A stretch of DNA of 64,000 nucleotides from Trissonchulus latispiculum (taxonomy: Eukaryota > Nematoda > Enoplea > Enoplida > Ironidae), in contig JASAND010027724.1 of the NCBI GenBank assembly GCA_030248195.1, positions 62,001-126,000 of the forward strand, in the 5' to 3' direction. Made by a program: the position numbers and the translations under genes. Numbering within the stretch: the first letter of the stretch is position 1; each line of letters opens with the position of its first letter. Positions 48,164 to 59,868 of this stretch are shown piece by piece. Below the pieces are notes generated by a model. The model was not told the origin of the DNA. It did not search any database and was given only the letters and a program-made list of their open reading frames with translations.

Positions 48164-48169
48164 AATAAA
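48164..48169 (+). promoter_or_regulatory. receptor polyadenylation signal
   Basis: AATAAA 123 bp after the receptor stop codon, followed by a T-rich stretch (GTTGTTTC). Confidence 0.7.
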
Positions 48170-48597
48170 GCATCGTTGTTTCAAATCATGGTATCTTCTT
48201 GACAGTAAAATGTCAACATTATTGCGGTTATGGTAGGGTTCAATTTAACTCCGCCCCGACCAAAGCATTAACTAACCGTTTCGTTGTAAAGACTTAAAAT
48301 GGCAGTGGAATATGCAGCTGAAAATGCAAACGTGCAACGTGTGAGTTTGCTCCAGGCCTGTATACGGTACCATAATCTGTCATATTTGCATCAAACAAAG
48401 GAAAAACATTTTTGTTTTCTTTTGTTTTGCTTAGCACCGATGGGTGCCTGATGAAACCTGCCATATACTAGGTTCTGCTGACTACTGAAAAGTAAAAGGC
48501 ATTGTGAGGTTTGGTCCTATGTTCTATATAATTCTCAAAATAAAGGACCAGACTTCAATTGATATTTAGGAAAACTAGTGCAGGTTCTGGTCGAAGG
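48170..48597. other. intergenic, no gene seen
   Basis: No coding block or recognised repeat was found. Confidence 0.4.
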
Positions 48598-49177
48598 TGT
48601 GTGATGTTAAATCGTCTAAACTTCTTCTCACTTCTCCTCGCAGAATTCCCTATCTAGCCAAAAGTGCACAAAACTGTATTTATTCGCTCCAAAAAGAGTT
48701 ACACGATAACAGCTTTCCAAACTATAGCGCAAAGTTAATAAAAGTACAAAACGAAAACAGTTAATACTACCAAACCAATATCCAAGGACAAAACGGTGTA
48801 ATGGCGGATTACAGATACGACCCAACTCTGACTCACCCCACTTCAACTGCGAAAACTAGTTACTGACAGAGACTTATATAGTGTATCCCAATCGATAAAG
48901 CCAACCCTACACATTAGCAGGAAATGATTGATTGTTATCAAGTCGAAATATAATTTCATACATCTGTTGTTTCAAATGTTAATTCTCTCATCACAACTAC
49001 ATCTCAAAACTACAGTATAACTATTTTTACACATGTACTGCCAACTTCACACTGTAATTTAAATTACTGTAGACATACTGTAGAGATACTGTAGAATTAC
49101 TGTAAAAATCTATGGATTACTGTAAACTTAAAGTCCTAGACTTAGGCTTAACTTGTCTGACTGACTGATATTCCACA
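48598..49177 (-). repeat. candidate solo or 3' LTR
   Basis: Read on the minus strand the segment begins TGTGGAATATCAGTCAG and ends ATCACACA, and AAAGAGGGGGTATTT directly precedes it (49178-49195) like a polypurine tract. A minus-strand TATATAAG lies near 48872-48880, followed by CTCTGTCAGTAACTAG. Short TACTGTAGA repeats occur at about 49068-49125. No second copy is in the window, so this rests on ends, purine tract and TATA box only. If correct it would close the minus-strand retroelement tract at 51.2-60 kb. Confidence 0.4.
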
Positions 49178-49195
49178 AAATACCCCCTCTTTGCC

Positions 49196-51189
49196 ACCGC
49201 CCTCCCCGGGGCGGTGTTCCCAGAAATATAATAAAAGAGAGAAAAGACAAACAGTTAGAGATAAAACAGAAGGTTAGAAGCAAACGGAAAGGAGTAAAAT
49301 GGAAAGGACCCTCACTGGTCTCACAAGTGGGACTACCACTGACAGACATGTGCCCCTGGCACGACTTAGACAACTTTGACTACGACTTGACTACAACTTT
49401 ACTGGGCCCTTAGACTACTGAGTACTACGACTCGACTACAAGAACGACAACAACTTGGACTTAAACTTTTTCACCGAGACAGAATACAAACTGTACCCTG
49501 GGACATACCGCCCAGGAGACGGCGGCTGGAGGAGCGTACCGGGAACATCAGTCAGTCCTACCCCCACCCCAACGAATTTCAACTCCGGAAGAAAACACCA
49601 TCAATTTATAGAAGCACAGCAAAGATATAAGAAAACAAAATACAAAGTCACAAAGGCACAGAAAAGGCAATAAGAAAGGCAAACAAGTATGAATTAGACA
49701 GAAATAACAAAAATCTAGTACCAATATAACATAGCTGCAAACAATGCCACAATATGCGAATCAAAACAAAAAATGTCACTGGATAAAGCATCAGGTGACA
49801 GAAACAGTTAAAGCAAAAGACAATACATATTACACCGGCCCTAGTGTCCGTAGGAGTGTCGGGGACGGGAACAAACATCAGCCGCCAGGAGCATCACACA
49901 GTTAAAACCCAACTCAGCAGCTGGCCGGCGAGGCGAAAACAGTCAACAGGCCGGAAAAAGGTGGAACAGGCTCAGAAAATCAGCCAGAGCGGAAGCAGCC
50001 CCGAAGACCAAAACTGAGATAGCAGCCGTGCCCACTGAGCCGCAGGGCAAACAGCCAGGCACCACAGAGCACCCAACGAAAGATACCGAAGCGCCTGCCA
50101 AAGGACGCTACACCAGGGCTACGTCGGACCAAGAAGCCCAACAAAAGACCAGGAATACCAGCTCCGGAAGCAACCGAAGCACATCACAAAACACCCACCA
50201 AGCACCGGGTGTAAAAACCACAGCTGCAAAAGCGCAGCCAAACGGAAAGTCCAGAAAGAGACTGCTGCAAAACCCGCTCCAGTTCCCGTCGAACCGACCA
50301 ATCCCCACCAGCACAGGGCATGATGAACCTGACAACCAACATCCACCACCATCATACCGGGGAAACACTCCTAGGCACCACAAGCAGAGGGGGGGCAAGG
50401 ACGGGCCAGCACAACCAAATGGACAACCTACAATACACAAAGAAAACTTTAAGACATGGTTATGCATAGCAAAAATAAAAAAGAAAACAACACATTACTT
50501 AGGCAAAACATGGCCCCGCTGTACCCGATTATTATTAAAAGTGAATGTGTGTAAATGTTAATAAACTTGTAAATATTAAAAGTAAAAATAAACAAATTTA
50601 AGAGGCTAAAACTGAGGGAGAGCCGATGCAATCGGAGCCTGACCACCGGTCGGTCTCAACTAAAAGGTGTCAGATTCCGTGCCTCGGACCCAAGGGAGAC
50701 GACTACGGGGCAAGGAGACATGGTCCGTAGCCGCTCGGTCAACCCAAGAAGCTACGGGCCATGAATCCCCCCCCCTGATTCAAGGAAAAGAAATTTAGGT
50801 ACGGGGTGTGCTGGGATAGGAAGAACCCAGAATCTAGAAAAAATTGCTTCCAAAAGAAAGAGAGATCAGAAAATTTATACTCTGGAAGTAGTAAGTAAAA
50901 ATAACGAGATCAACGTGGGAACCTAAATCTGAATTCACGGAAAATGATAGAGATCAATTTAAGGAAAAGCGGAAAAGAGAGCAGAATCGACTTTAATCGA
51001 AAAAGAAAAGCAAATTAAGACATCGAAAAGAGGTACAACGAATTTAATCAAGGAAAGAAGGTCAAAAGAAGACACAAGGAAAGGGAGAACTCAGTTTAGA
51101 AAGGCACAAAAATTTTAAGGTCAAGAGCCCAGCACACCCAAAAACTGGAAAGCTCAACATACAAAAACAACAACAGCAAACGACAACTA
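49196..51189. other. non-coding stretch downstream of the unknown coding tract
   Basis: Purine-rich on the plus strand, with many GACTACGACTTGACTAC and AAAAGAAAAG words. An open plus-strand frame of 177 codons (50028-50561) is N/Q/T/K-rich without domain; its antisense is open too. It most likely belongs to the 3' non-coding part of the minus-strand element. Confidence 0.35.
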
Positions 51190-54100
51190 TCTGGCACGAC
51201 GTGGATAGGCCAGCTCCGCAGCCCGTTGGTCCTTATGCTGACGCTGGGCCAGCCACTCCCGGGTCTGCGCATAGATACCAGGGAAAAGTTCCTGACGGAA
51301 CATCATCAGCAGCTTGCCCATCCAATTCGGATGAGTGGGTCTCGGCACCATCGTAATAGCCCGGACATGGTTCTTCGGATGTTCTCAAAATTTGCGGTAG
51401 GGGCATTCGGGTTGAACCACCCCTTGGTAAAGCCTGATTAGTCTGGAATGGATGATGCCGTGATGCCTACTTAGTCTGGAATGGACAGCGCAGCGAAACC
51501 ATCAGCCTAGCCGAATCATGGAGACAGAACCAATAGCCGGCCTTCCTGTAGTGGTACGGGAATTCCGCAACCCGGAACCGTTGACCATAGATCTCGATGT
51601 AGACCGGAGCGTCCGTAAACCGATTACCCGGAATACGGCGCATATTTGAAGCTTCATCGTTCTCGCCAAAGAAAGGCCAGACCGCACCATACGTATGGAC
51701 CACCCCAGTTGCCATGGCCGGATGATTCAGGCAAGTATCCACCACTTCCTGAGCCTTGGCGGCGAAGTGAGCGGATTTATTGGTCCATGTGTCCAGGAAC
51801 CGATCTAATTGACCATAACTGAACAAAGATGAATAGATGAACATGACTGGACAGAACTTGGCAAGGGCTGCCACCGTAGCCAGAGATTTGGTCGACCCAA
51901 ACCCAACCAAAGTGATAGGCGGAAAGATGACCCGTTCTTCCCTGCAAAGGGCCGGAAAGGCAATATCCACGCGCCAAAAGTCAAACTTCTCCGGCTGGTA
52001 GATCAGATGAGGGTCAGGATTCGTCCACGGATTCTGACTATGAACGGCCTGGATCTGAGTCTGGAAGAGAGCCGTAACTTCCCGGAAGAAATGACGCAGA
52101 TCCGCTTCCGGAACCGCGAAAGGTGCCGACTGCCCCAACAACCACTTGTACCAAAAGTCCTAAGTAAAGCACCAGTTGGGGTTTACCGCAGGCGACCCAT
52201 ACTGGGACAGGACGTCCGGTAGGTAGAACATCTGCCAATAACGCTCCGAGAACACCCGAAAAGGTACCCCAAAGGGTGAAGACTGAAGCCGCGAGACAAC
52301 AGTCGACGCCACATACTGGTATAGATCTTGGAACCCTAGGAACCGAGGAGAAGGGGAGACCTTGTCCGCTGGCAATCCAAATCGTTGTTCCCCAGGAAAG
52401 ATGCTCAGCAGATTTTGACCAGGATGAAAATGAGCGCGTGCCTGCCGCGTAACCGGTTAAGGGTCCGCATCATACGGGCCCCCCTCCGGATCCCGCTGAT
52501 CGCATCGCATCGCATCACAGATTATAGGAACCGTATCACCGTCCAATTATTCATGGAAGTCAGGTGGGTAGACATCGGTGATCAGCCGGTGCAGCCGGGA
52601 GCCCAGCACATGAGATTCCAGAAATATCATAGGTCCAGGACCCAAAGGTGGAAGCAGATCCGGCATAGCGAAGGAGGAACCTGCAGGAGCTGAGGCAACG
52701 GGGGCCCCGCTTGTGATGCTCGTGAAGATGTCCGTGGCTGGGAATAGCATGTCCGACGTGGCCCCCCAGCTGCCTGCCCCACCGAGGCCGCCTGTTGCTG
52801 CCGCTCAGCAGCAGCCCCGGGCTCCGACCCCGACGCCCGAGAACGTGGAGCCGGAGTATGGGCAAACAGCTGGCCCATGGAGAGATCCAGGTCGACCCCC
52901 GGAGGAAAACCGAACCCCGGAATGGGCGATATCAAAGGCCTGAGGAAAGAGGACTCGCAACAAGTCCAGCACCTGTAGGTTTCCCTCCGTCATTGTATGA
53001 AAGGCGACCTCGAAAGCCGACCAGTGCGCCGCATGGCCCGTCCACTGTTGAAGCTGGTCCTGTGAGATACCGTGATGTTCTAGTAGATCGACTTGCATCC
53101 GATTCTCCACACAAGGACTCCGGAGCCAGAAAGAATCAGAAAAGTGAAGACGCCCCTTGCCCAAAACAGTGCCAAGGCCCTGCATCGGAGCCATGCGCAA
53201 GATGGTTTGCCAATCAGAATGCGAAACCACCACAGGCTGGTGGTTCAGTGAGCGAGGTGCCAGATCCTCAGCCGAAGCCTCCTGAGCTGAGGCCACGGAA
53301 GGGGCCTGACGTGAGCTACCCGACGGAGCTTCCTGCAGTGGCACACCAGCGCCTTGATCCTCCGACTGCTCCGCTCCCGGTAGCCCCACAGGCGGAATCG
53401 GCAGACAGGGAGCCTGTTGCGGATACGTTTGCTGGACAGGACAGGACAGGTCCGTCCACGAAATAGGTTCGAAAGGCCGGCTGTCCAGCGTGCGGTACCA
53501 TGGCCATCACCTGAGCGACCGGGATCCAAAGAGGCTGGTTGAAGTCCAAGACCGGCATGGTGTCCATTGCCACCTCCTGCGGCTGGGCGGTAGGGACCAA
53601 CTGTTGAAGAGCCCCACCCTGGGCTCCGAGCGGCCGCGAGGACCCGCCGGAAGAAGTGGAGGCCGCAGAAGAAATCCCCGGAAGCCGTTCCAACGGCAGC
53701 CGGAGCCGCGGGAGATGAGGTATTATTGGCAAAGTAGGCGGTTGTGACTGCACAGTCTCCCCCGAAGTCTGTTGCGAGAGGAAACTTGCTTCCTCCGGCT
53801 GCTGCAGAGGGTCATAAGTTCTAGGTGCAGTCGACTCCGAAACGAGAGGGACCAAAGGTGGCTCCCGAAGCATAGCCTTCGCTGCTGGCAGTGGGCTCGG
53901 CGATGGTTGCCGACGCACCAGGACCTCCTGACCCTCTCCTGAGACGGTGGGGTCACTCCCCGAACCCGTCGAAGGGAGGCCAGGGGGGACAGAGGGCGTT
54001 GGGTCGCCCCCTAAGCCACTCTGACCCTTACCAGAAGGGCCAGAAGAGAACTGTGCCTCAGCAATCATCAATTTGCGCATGACTTCCTCGCCAGAAGAAT

Positions 54101-56299
54101 CCTCTTGGCCCACGGTGGCTTGAGCCCCCACCTCCGGAACGTCCGAAGCCAATTGGGCGGTACTAACGGAGGCCAGAGATCCCGCAGAACCTGCCAAGCG
54201 GACCCGTTTCGCATCTGGACGATGGTCCACAGGAACGAGAGGGGGCGTTTGCTGTCGCTCCGCCGCTTGCTCGTCCTGCTCCTGGTCTTCCGCTATCCGT
54301 CTGGCCTTCTTGGAGGGTTTCGGTGCCTGTTGCTTATCCTGTCGTAAAATAGGATTCGGCCGAAGGTGAACGGAAACCCAGGGTTCCCGGGCCATCCAAA
54401 CATTTGAGGGCATCTGGCTCCGTTCCAAATTGCGAGGCGGGAAGCGGATCAGAGGCTTTTAGACTTCCGTCGTTCTAGCTCCCATGGACGCGTCGAACTT
54501 GACCAGGTTGACTTCACCATCCTGAGGGAGAGGGGTGGTCTTGAGATGGTCTTTCAGAGCGAACATGGTATTCTTGTGGGACGTCTGTGCAGCGTCGTGA
54601 TCAGCATGAACTGCCGCAGAGCCTGAGGGGTCAGTTCCCGATCAAACTGCATGTACAGGTGGACCACCAACGCCACATCCCGGATGTCCAAAGCCACATT
54701 CCGGAAATCCCCAGCGTTGGGAAAGGGGAACGTGCCCTTCGCGTTGGGCGGTCGGCATTCGGATGGGGAAAATTTGAGGACCTCCGCTTGATGACAATGT
54801 AACCCCGGATCACCCCGCTTCGGATTGATCGGTGGGGGAATCAATTCCCCTGTCCGGGTATTCACCTAGGGATAGGGCCCTTTGGGATCACCCGATTAAC
54901 GGGGGAGCAAATCCATTCCCGTGGCACGCTGCCTGACCCACGACCCAAGATGACCCAGTTCCACCATAGAGTTCCTGGCGTCAATCCCAAGGCATCTAAT
55001 CAACCGCCGACAGTCCAATAGAGCCGAAAGACCTATCTGAGCATACGGGGTATTGTAGAGCAAGGGAGACAAGAGGCACTGCAGATATTCCCAACACCTG
55101 ACGTGGAACAAAAGCTCGAACAGTGAGATCAGGTAGCTTCTCAGATTGGTTCGCCGAGGGGTCCGCCGAGGGATGCAGGACATCCAACTGTTCCCGGAAG
55201 CGGACCGGATCCTCCGGAACCGCCAGTGCAAGCACTGTGATAAGCGCCTGCTGAGGAATCCCCCAGGTCTGACCATATGGAAGCTCCAGATCCCAACACA
55301 GAAAACCGGCCTGAACCGCCTGGTTAGATATAGATACTGGTTATATATCCAAACTCTCCTCGGTGGATCTTTCGCCGGAGCAGTCGTTTGAACCATGAGG
55401 ATTTACGCGCAGTATCATCTGATGTTTCCATTTCTTCCGTCGACTCCACAGGTTCCGTTTCTGAGATTTTCAGGTCACCCCCGTCGCTCTCCGGAGCATC
55501 CTCGTCTTCCAGTGCCAGATTAACCTGAGCTCCCAATTCCACACCTGCCGGAACCCGTTCTACACGACCTTTGCTCCACAACCAGACGGAGGGCCCCTGA
55601 ATCTCCTCAGGCGCCACCCCCTCTTTAAGTAGAGGCGTCAATCCTTGCAGTGGGTCCTCCGTATATCCCACTTTGGACCCAACCGCTGAGGATTCCTCCT
55701 CCGGCACGTGAAATTGTTCCGCCCATACCTCCACCTGGTCTGAAAAAACCACGGGCGCCAAGGGGAGCACATCCCGGACACCCCCTTCGATTGGGGACAA
55801 ATCTGATTTGTACAAAATGCACGATTTATGGGGAGGCTGTTCAGTGACCGTAGGAATAGTTGTTTCCGGTTCCCCCCTTGGAGGGAGTTCCGGTGGTGCC
55901 GCAACCCCCTTTAAAGCTGAAGAAATTGCGGAAGTTCTTGGAATTCCGGTTCACCGGGATCAGAATTCTCTCCCAAGTTGGCCGGAGGGTGGTATCCACC
56001 CCCTCTTTAGGGATTGCTCCTCCCGATAAAGTTTCAGTATTTGTCACTGTTGACACCAATTTGATATCGGACGCAAAAACCCCAAAATCATCGTCAAAAA
56101 CAGAATCTAACGCCCACTTGTATGTAAAGGCAGAATCTCTTTCTTCGGGGGAGGGGGTGCCCACCTCCTCGTCCACGACGAAAAGCAAATCTTGTACGTA
56201 TGGGTCCTTATTGGGTTGCCGCTTTTTCACAAAAAGGCAACCCTTTAAGTTGGGTATGTCCGTTATTATTATTATTTCTTGCCGTATGTGTCCCCCCAT
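51190..56299 (-). pseudogene. large decayed coding tract of unknown family
   Basis: Coding-like minus-strand segments follow each other with frame changes and stops: 56299-55841, 55815-55324 (acidic, ending in SSWFKRLLRR), about 55300-54996, 54865-54554, 54428 to about 53470 (Pro/Ser/Gln-rich with KPSKKARRIA and PDAKRVRL), 53389-52805, 52375-52160 and 52141-51467, with further pieces to a TAG near 51190 (last residues YPRRAR). The 52375-51467 part is one frame broken by a single TAG. Segments are GC-rich against their surroundings and have protein-like composition (for example PVYIEIYGQRFRVAEFPYHY). I recognise no domain. It lies downstream of gag-like and protease ORFs on the same strand, so an extra ORF of a retroelement is likely; an integrated viral gene or a dead host gene are alternatives. 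Confidence 0.55.
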
Positions 56300-56309
56300 C
56301 TAACTTTTG

Positions 56310-57200
56310 ATTGGCTGGACCGATCCGGCTGAAATTTTCAGGGGGATTTGGGAGTGACCTAAAGTGCTCCCGGAAACGCGGGCAGTTCGGTACTTCCCGG
56401 ATTCCGGGAATGGCGAATCCCGGAATTTTTTAGAATGGTTAGGGGGGACCAAGGGAAACGTAAAAATTTTTTGTCTCCGATTTTGCTTAAAAGTTGGTCA
56501 TAGGGTAACTCGATGGAGCTGATTTCGAAACTAAAATCGAAATTTCCGGAAAATTTACGGATTTCGAGATATTGGACCCGGAAAATTCCGGAATTTGAAA
56601 AATTTTTCCGAAAGTGGTCAATATGATACTCAAATGAAAGAGCTCGTCGAGTTGAGTAATTTTCAAAATTAGAGTATTTTTCGGAAATGCTTCTAGCGAA
56701 AGTTACCGCCGAAAAACTGAAAATCCGGGAATTCCCGAAAACCCGAATTTTGGACCAAAAATTTTTTGTCTCAGATTTCTCTCAAAAGCTGGTCATAGGG
56801 CAATTCGACCATGCTGATTTCGAAACTGAAAACGAAATGTCCGCAAAATTTACGGATTTCGAGATATGCGCTCCGGAAAATTCCGAATTTTGAAAAATTT
56901 CCTAAAAAGTGGACGATGACGATATGCTACTCAAATGAAAGAGCTCGTCGAGCTGAGCAACTTTCCTTCCTGCGACATTTTTCGGAAATGTGCCTAGCGA
57001 AAGTTCTGGCCCAAAAAATAAAAATTCGGAAATTCCCGAAAACCCGGATTTTGGACCAGAAAATTTTTTGTCTCCGATTTCTCTCAAAAGTTGGTTATAG
57101 GGCAATTCGACTATGCTGATTTCGAAACTGAAAACGAAATTTCCGGAAAATTGACGGATTTCGTGTTATTCGATACGGAAAATTGACTTGTTTATAAGAA
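56310..57200. repeat. tandem array E, about 300 bp units
   Basis: TTTTTTGTCTC begins near 56466, 56762 and 57064 (period about 300 bp). Each unit carries AAAGTGGTCAA/ACGA...ACTCAAATGAAAGAGCTCGTCGAG(C/T)TGAG in a form clearly related to the core of arrays A-C, plus ATTTCGGAAATGC and GGAAATTCCCGAAAACCCG. The array separates the protease from the unknown coding tract, where the reverse transcriptase would be expected. Confidence 0.75.
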
Positions 57201-57240
57201 GAAAAATGCCAGCGGCAACCCATTCATGCCAATTTGCTTG

Positions 57241-58341
57241 TTAGCCCTTGCGGTCGTAACCACCACAGGCCACGAAAAATTTGAGTGCTCCAACTGGTAG
57301 TGCCCCGTTCGTTGGGATTATCGTACCAACCACTGTCGCTTTTGGAATAGAAACCGGAGCATTAGTAGGATTCACCAACAAAAAATCAAAATTTTGCCCC
57401 TGAGGGGTAACCACTCCCGCGTAGGGCAAAATTTTATTGTCAAAAACGAAAGTTTCCGTCGGCTCAAAATAATATGAATCCTCGGACAAGCGAGAGGAAG
57501 CCTGAGCTTTTGCCCACTTCTCTGAAGTGGAGGGGACCACCACGTCAATAGCCATGACGACTGCAAAGCCCCGAGCGTTTCCCATCTCCCATTCGGCACG
57601 GATATGTTCCGGGGACATCAAATTGTAATCAAGGCCATTCATATGAAGGGCATTCCGAGAGAAAAGGACATCCCAGTTGTACTTTTTCATAAAATCAGTC
57701 CCGATGAGGACATCCAAGTGAAACTCCGAAGCCAAATGGAAAGGCCAGCCAAATTGCAAACTGCCCAACTGGAAAATCAAGTTGACTTAGCCCCCGATCT
57801 TCAGGGGGGTGTTCCCAGAAGTACGGGCACGGATTGAATCCGCCCGCTGGACCACCAAATCTACTCCTGCTCGAAGAAGACGGTCCAACCCAGCCTGGCT
57901 AATAATAGAGATAGAGGCGCCCGTATCCAGAATGGCCAGTAACGAATGTCCTTGCACGTTAATCAAAATAGCCGGTGTGTTGTCTCCAGCGGCCATAACT
58001 GTTTCGAGTTCAATATCGTTCCTGGTTTGTGGAAATACCGTTACCGAGTGAAAAGTGGTCTCTCCCAGGCAACTGTGGGTTCCCGCAACCGGACTGGACG
58101 GGTCTACCCCGCTACCCTGCTGGGTGCTCTGCTCCGGAGCAAGCGACTTGGTGTCTCCCACCGCCTCAGCCTGCTCCGTGATAGCAAAGGAGTCCCAAAC
58201 AGGACTAACCGCATCCCCCAAAGACACAGCATTAGTCAATCCTTGGCCAACACCCGCATTGACGCCTCCGTGGGTAACTGGTCCCAGACCCCCAAAACAA
58301 TCTTGACGAGGTTCTGAGGGTAAAGAATCCTCCCAACGCAT
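57241..58341 (-). pseudogene. retroelement aspartic protease, interrupted by a stop
   Basis: The ORF from ATG 58341 has a Ser/Thr-rich start, then NVQGHSLLAILDTGASISII (catalytic DTGAS at 57913-57927) and runs to a TAA at 57787-57789. The same frame continues directly after it with LDVLIGTDFMKKYNWDVLF, the second conserved half of a retropepsin, and a C-terminal part with TPQGQNFDFLLVNPTNAPVS, ending at 57241. The stop falls inside the protease fold, so it is read as a nonsense mutation, not a programmed stop. The protease would mature Gag-Pol in Ty3/gypsy-like elements. RT does not follow in frame. Confidence 0.75.
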
Positions 58342-58365
58342 TTTGTCCGGCTATTATTTCATGGC

Positions 58366-58896
58366 TTATCCCAACAGTGTATCCAGTTGATCGCGAACTG
58401 CATAAAAATACTTCATCATGAACTCATGAGCCCCTCCATAGGCATCCAGTAACGTTGAAAAATTCCACTGTATATCTGTGAAAAGCTGAGTAATACGGGC
58501 CAAACTTGTAGCAGGCTCCGGCTTGCTATCCAAAACGAAAATATGTTGACTCCAGGGATCCTGGACATCCAGAAGCCCTACCAAATTCTGTTGTGTTTGC
58601 GTCTGAGTAGGGGGCTGGGACTGCAGTAATTCCTTGAAGCGTTCGTAAGAGTCAGTGATTGAGGGACCCACCCTTGCAGCATAGACCTGGGCTTTTCCTC
58701 CCAATTTATTGTACAACAGACGGAGCCACTGCTCCTGCGGGATCTGGTAGATGTTGGCCGTTGATTCGAATTGTGGGAACCATTCCTCCACTGACACCGT
58801 TTCTGGTTCAAATTTGGGGATCTCTTGGAGGATATCCATATACGTACGGCAGAGCCGCGCATCATGCGTCAGCACCGAGGCGTCCGTGGCTTGCAT
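58366..58896 (-). CDS. gag-like ORF
   Basis: A 176-codon ORF whose middle (VEEWFPQFESTANIYQIPQE, then LLYNKLGGKAQVYAARVG) matches the layout of Ty3/gypsy Gag capsid regions (VEEW...F...W....L...L.GKA). It ends three closely spaced stops before the protease ORF in the same frame. No CCHC zinc knuckle is visible. It would form the particle shell; whether it is still expressed is unknown. Confidence 0.65.
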   Translation of the reverse strand: MQATDASVLTHDARLCRTYMDILQEIPKFEPETVSVEEWFPQFESTANIYQIPQEQWLRLLYNKLGGKAQVYAARVGPSITDSYERFKELLQSQPPTQTQTQQNLVGLLDVQDPWSQHIFVLDSKPEPATSLARITQLFTDIQWNFSTLLDAYGGAHEFMMKYFYAVRDQLDTLLG

Positions 58897-58945
58897 AGTC
58901 GGTGGATTTGGATGTCATGAAGCTGAAGATGAGGGCCTATCTTGT

Positions 58946-59866
58946 CTAGGCGTATGATACAGGCCAGACTCCGACCGAGCCGGTCCAAGTCCTGCAGGAG
59001 TCAATGGTGGAGGTTGAACGGCCGGATTTCCGATATTGGGCGTCCCGCCCGGCAGAGTTTGGTCCGCCTGAGCCGGTCAAGGGACCATTTGATTTGTTTG
59101 TTGTTGAGGACCCCCCCGACGGCCCCACTTGCACTTGAACTAGAATTTGGGGGTGGCTGGCCACCTCCGCCAGAACCAGACCGGTTTTCCGATTTTCCGG
59201 AACAATTTTGTTGGTCCGGGGTAGACCCCGGGGCCCCCCATTTGAAACTAATGGAAAAGCTGGATAACCCTCGTAATTATACACAAAATATTGGTTTGAT
59301 CGAGGGTCATAGACTAACTGAGGACCGGAGTTTTGACTTCCGGACTCCTCCTGAGGGTCTGTCCCCCCCGGATGGAGAGCCCGCATAAACGTACCTTGTG
59401 GGTATTGTTGACAAGGAGGGCACCAGACAAATCTTTCTGCCTGGCCCCACGTTCCGGAGGCAGCTTCTGTACCTGTCGTTGCTGGTGAATCCTGGGGAGC
59501 CGTGGTTTGCCCGTCCTGAGACTGCGACGGAGGGTCCGGCTGTGTTTCCTGAGGTTTGGGCAAGGCTGTCGAAGTTGGGGGTGTTTGGCCCCTCTCAGGC
59601 TTATCCGAAACCGCCAGCTGGATAAGTTCTTCGGAAGGAGTGTGACGCCCACTCCCAGTCTCTACAAGGTCTCCCCCCCGAGTCTGAGGGTGGGAGTCCT
59701 CACCTTTTTCGTAGCGATATAATTCTGCCACCGAAATTAATGGCAGCCCTCGAGTTTTGCATTTCTGATCGAAAAATTCCTGTAAAACATCGTAAAGGTC
59801 GCCCTCTCCCCTTTCAAGAGCTATATCCAGATACGCAGGAAGCTTTTTCTGTGCACGGATGTGCAA
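58946..59866 (-). CDS. ORF upstream of gag, unknown, with duplicated N-terminal module
   Basis: A 306-codon ORF. The first 55 residues (YLDIALERGEGDLYDVLQEF, then ELYRYEKGED) form a helical-looking module, with a diverged copy at 60185-60345. The rest is Pro/Gln/Ser/Gly-rich with VWCPPCQQYP and a tyrosine-rich NQYFVYNYEGYPAF. It ends 50 bp before the gag-like ORF on the same strand. It may be the N-terminal part of a long Gag. No known domain. Confidence 0.45.
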   Translation of the reverse strand: MHIRAQKKLPAYLDIALERGEGDLYDVLQEFFDQKCKTRGLPLISVAELYRYEKGEDSHPQTRGGDLVETGSGRHTPSEELIQLAVSDKPERGQTPPTSTALPKPQETQPDPPSQSQDGQTTAPQDSPATTGTEAASGTWGQAERFVWCPPCQQYPQGTFMRALHPGGTDPQEESGSQNSGPQLVYDPRSNQYFVYNYEGYPAFPLVSNGGPRGLPRTNKIVPENRKTGLVLAEVASHPQILVQVQVGPSGGSSTTNKSNGPLTGSGGPNSAGRDAQYRKSGRSTSTIDSCRTWTGSVGVWPVSYA

Positions 59867-59868
59867 TC

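Noticed and set aside
50028..50561. 177-codon plus-strand ORF
   Set aside because: Low-complexity N/Q/T/K composition, no domain, antisense also open, inside presumed 3' non-coding DNA of a minus-strand element.
52795..53466. 223-codon plus-strand ORF
   Set aside because: GC-rich antisense shadow of the minus-strand unknown coding tract, whose composition is more protein-like.
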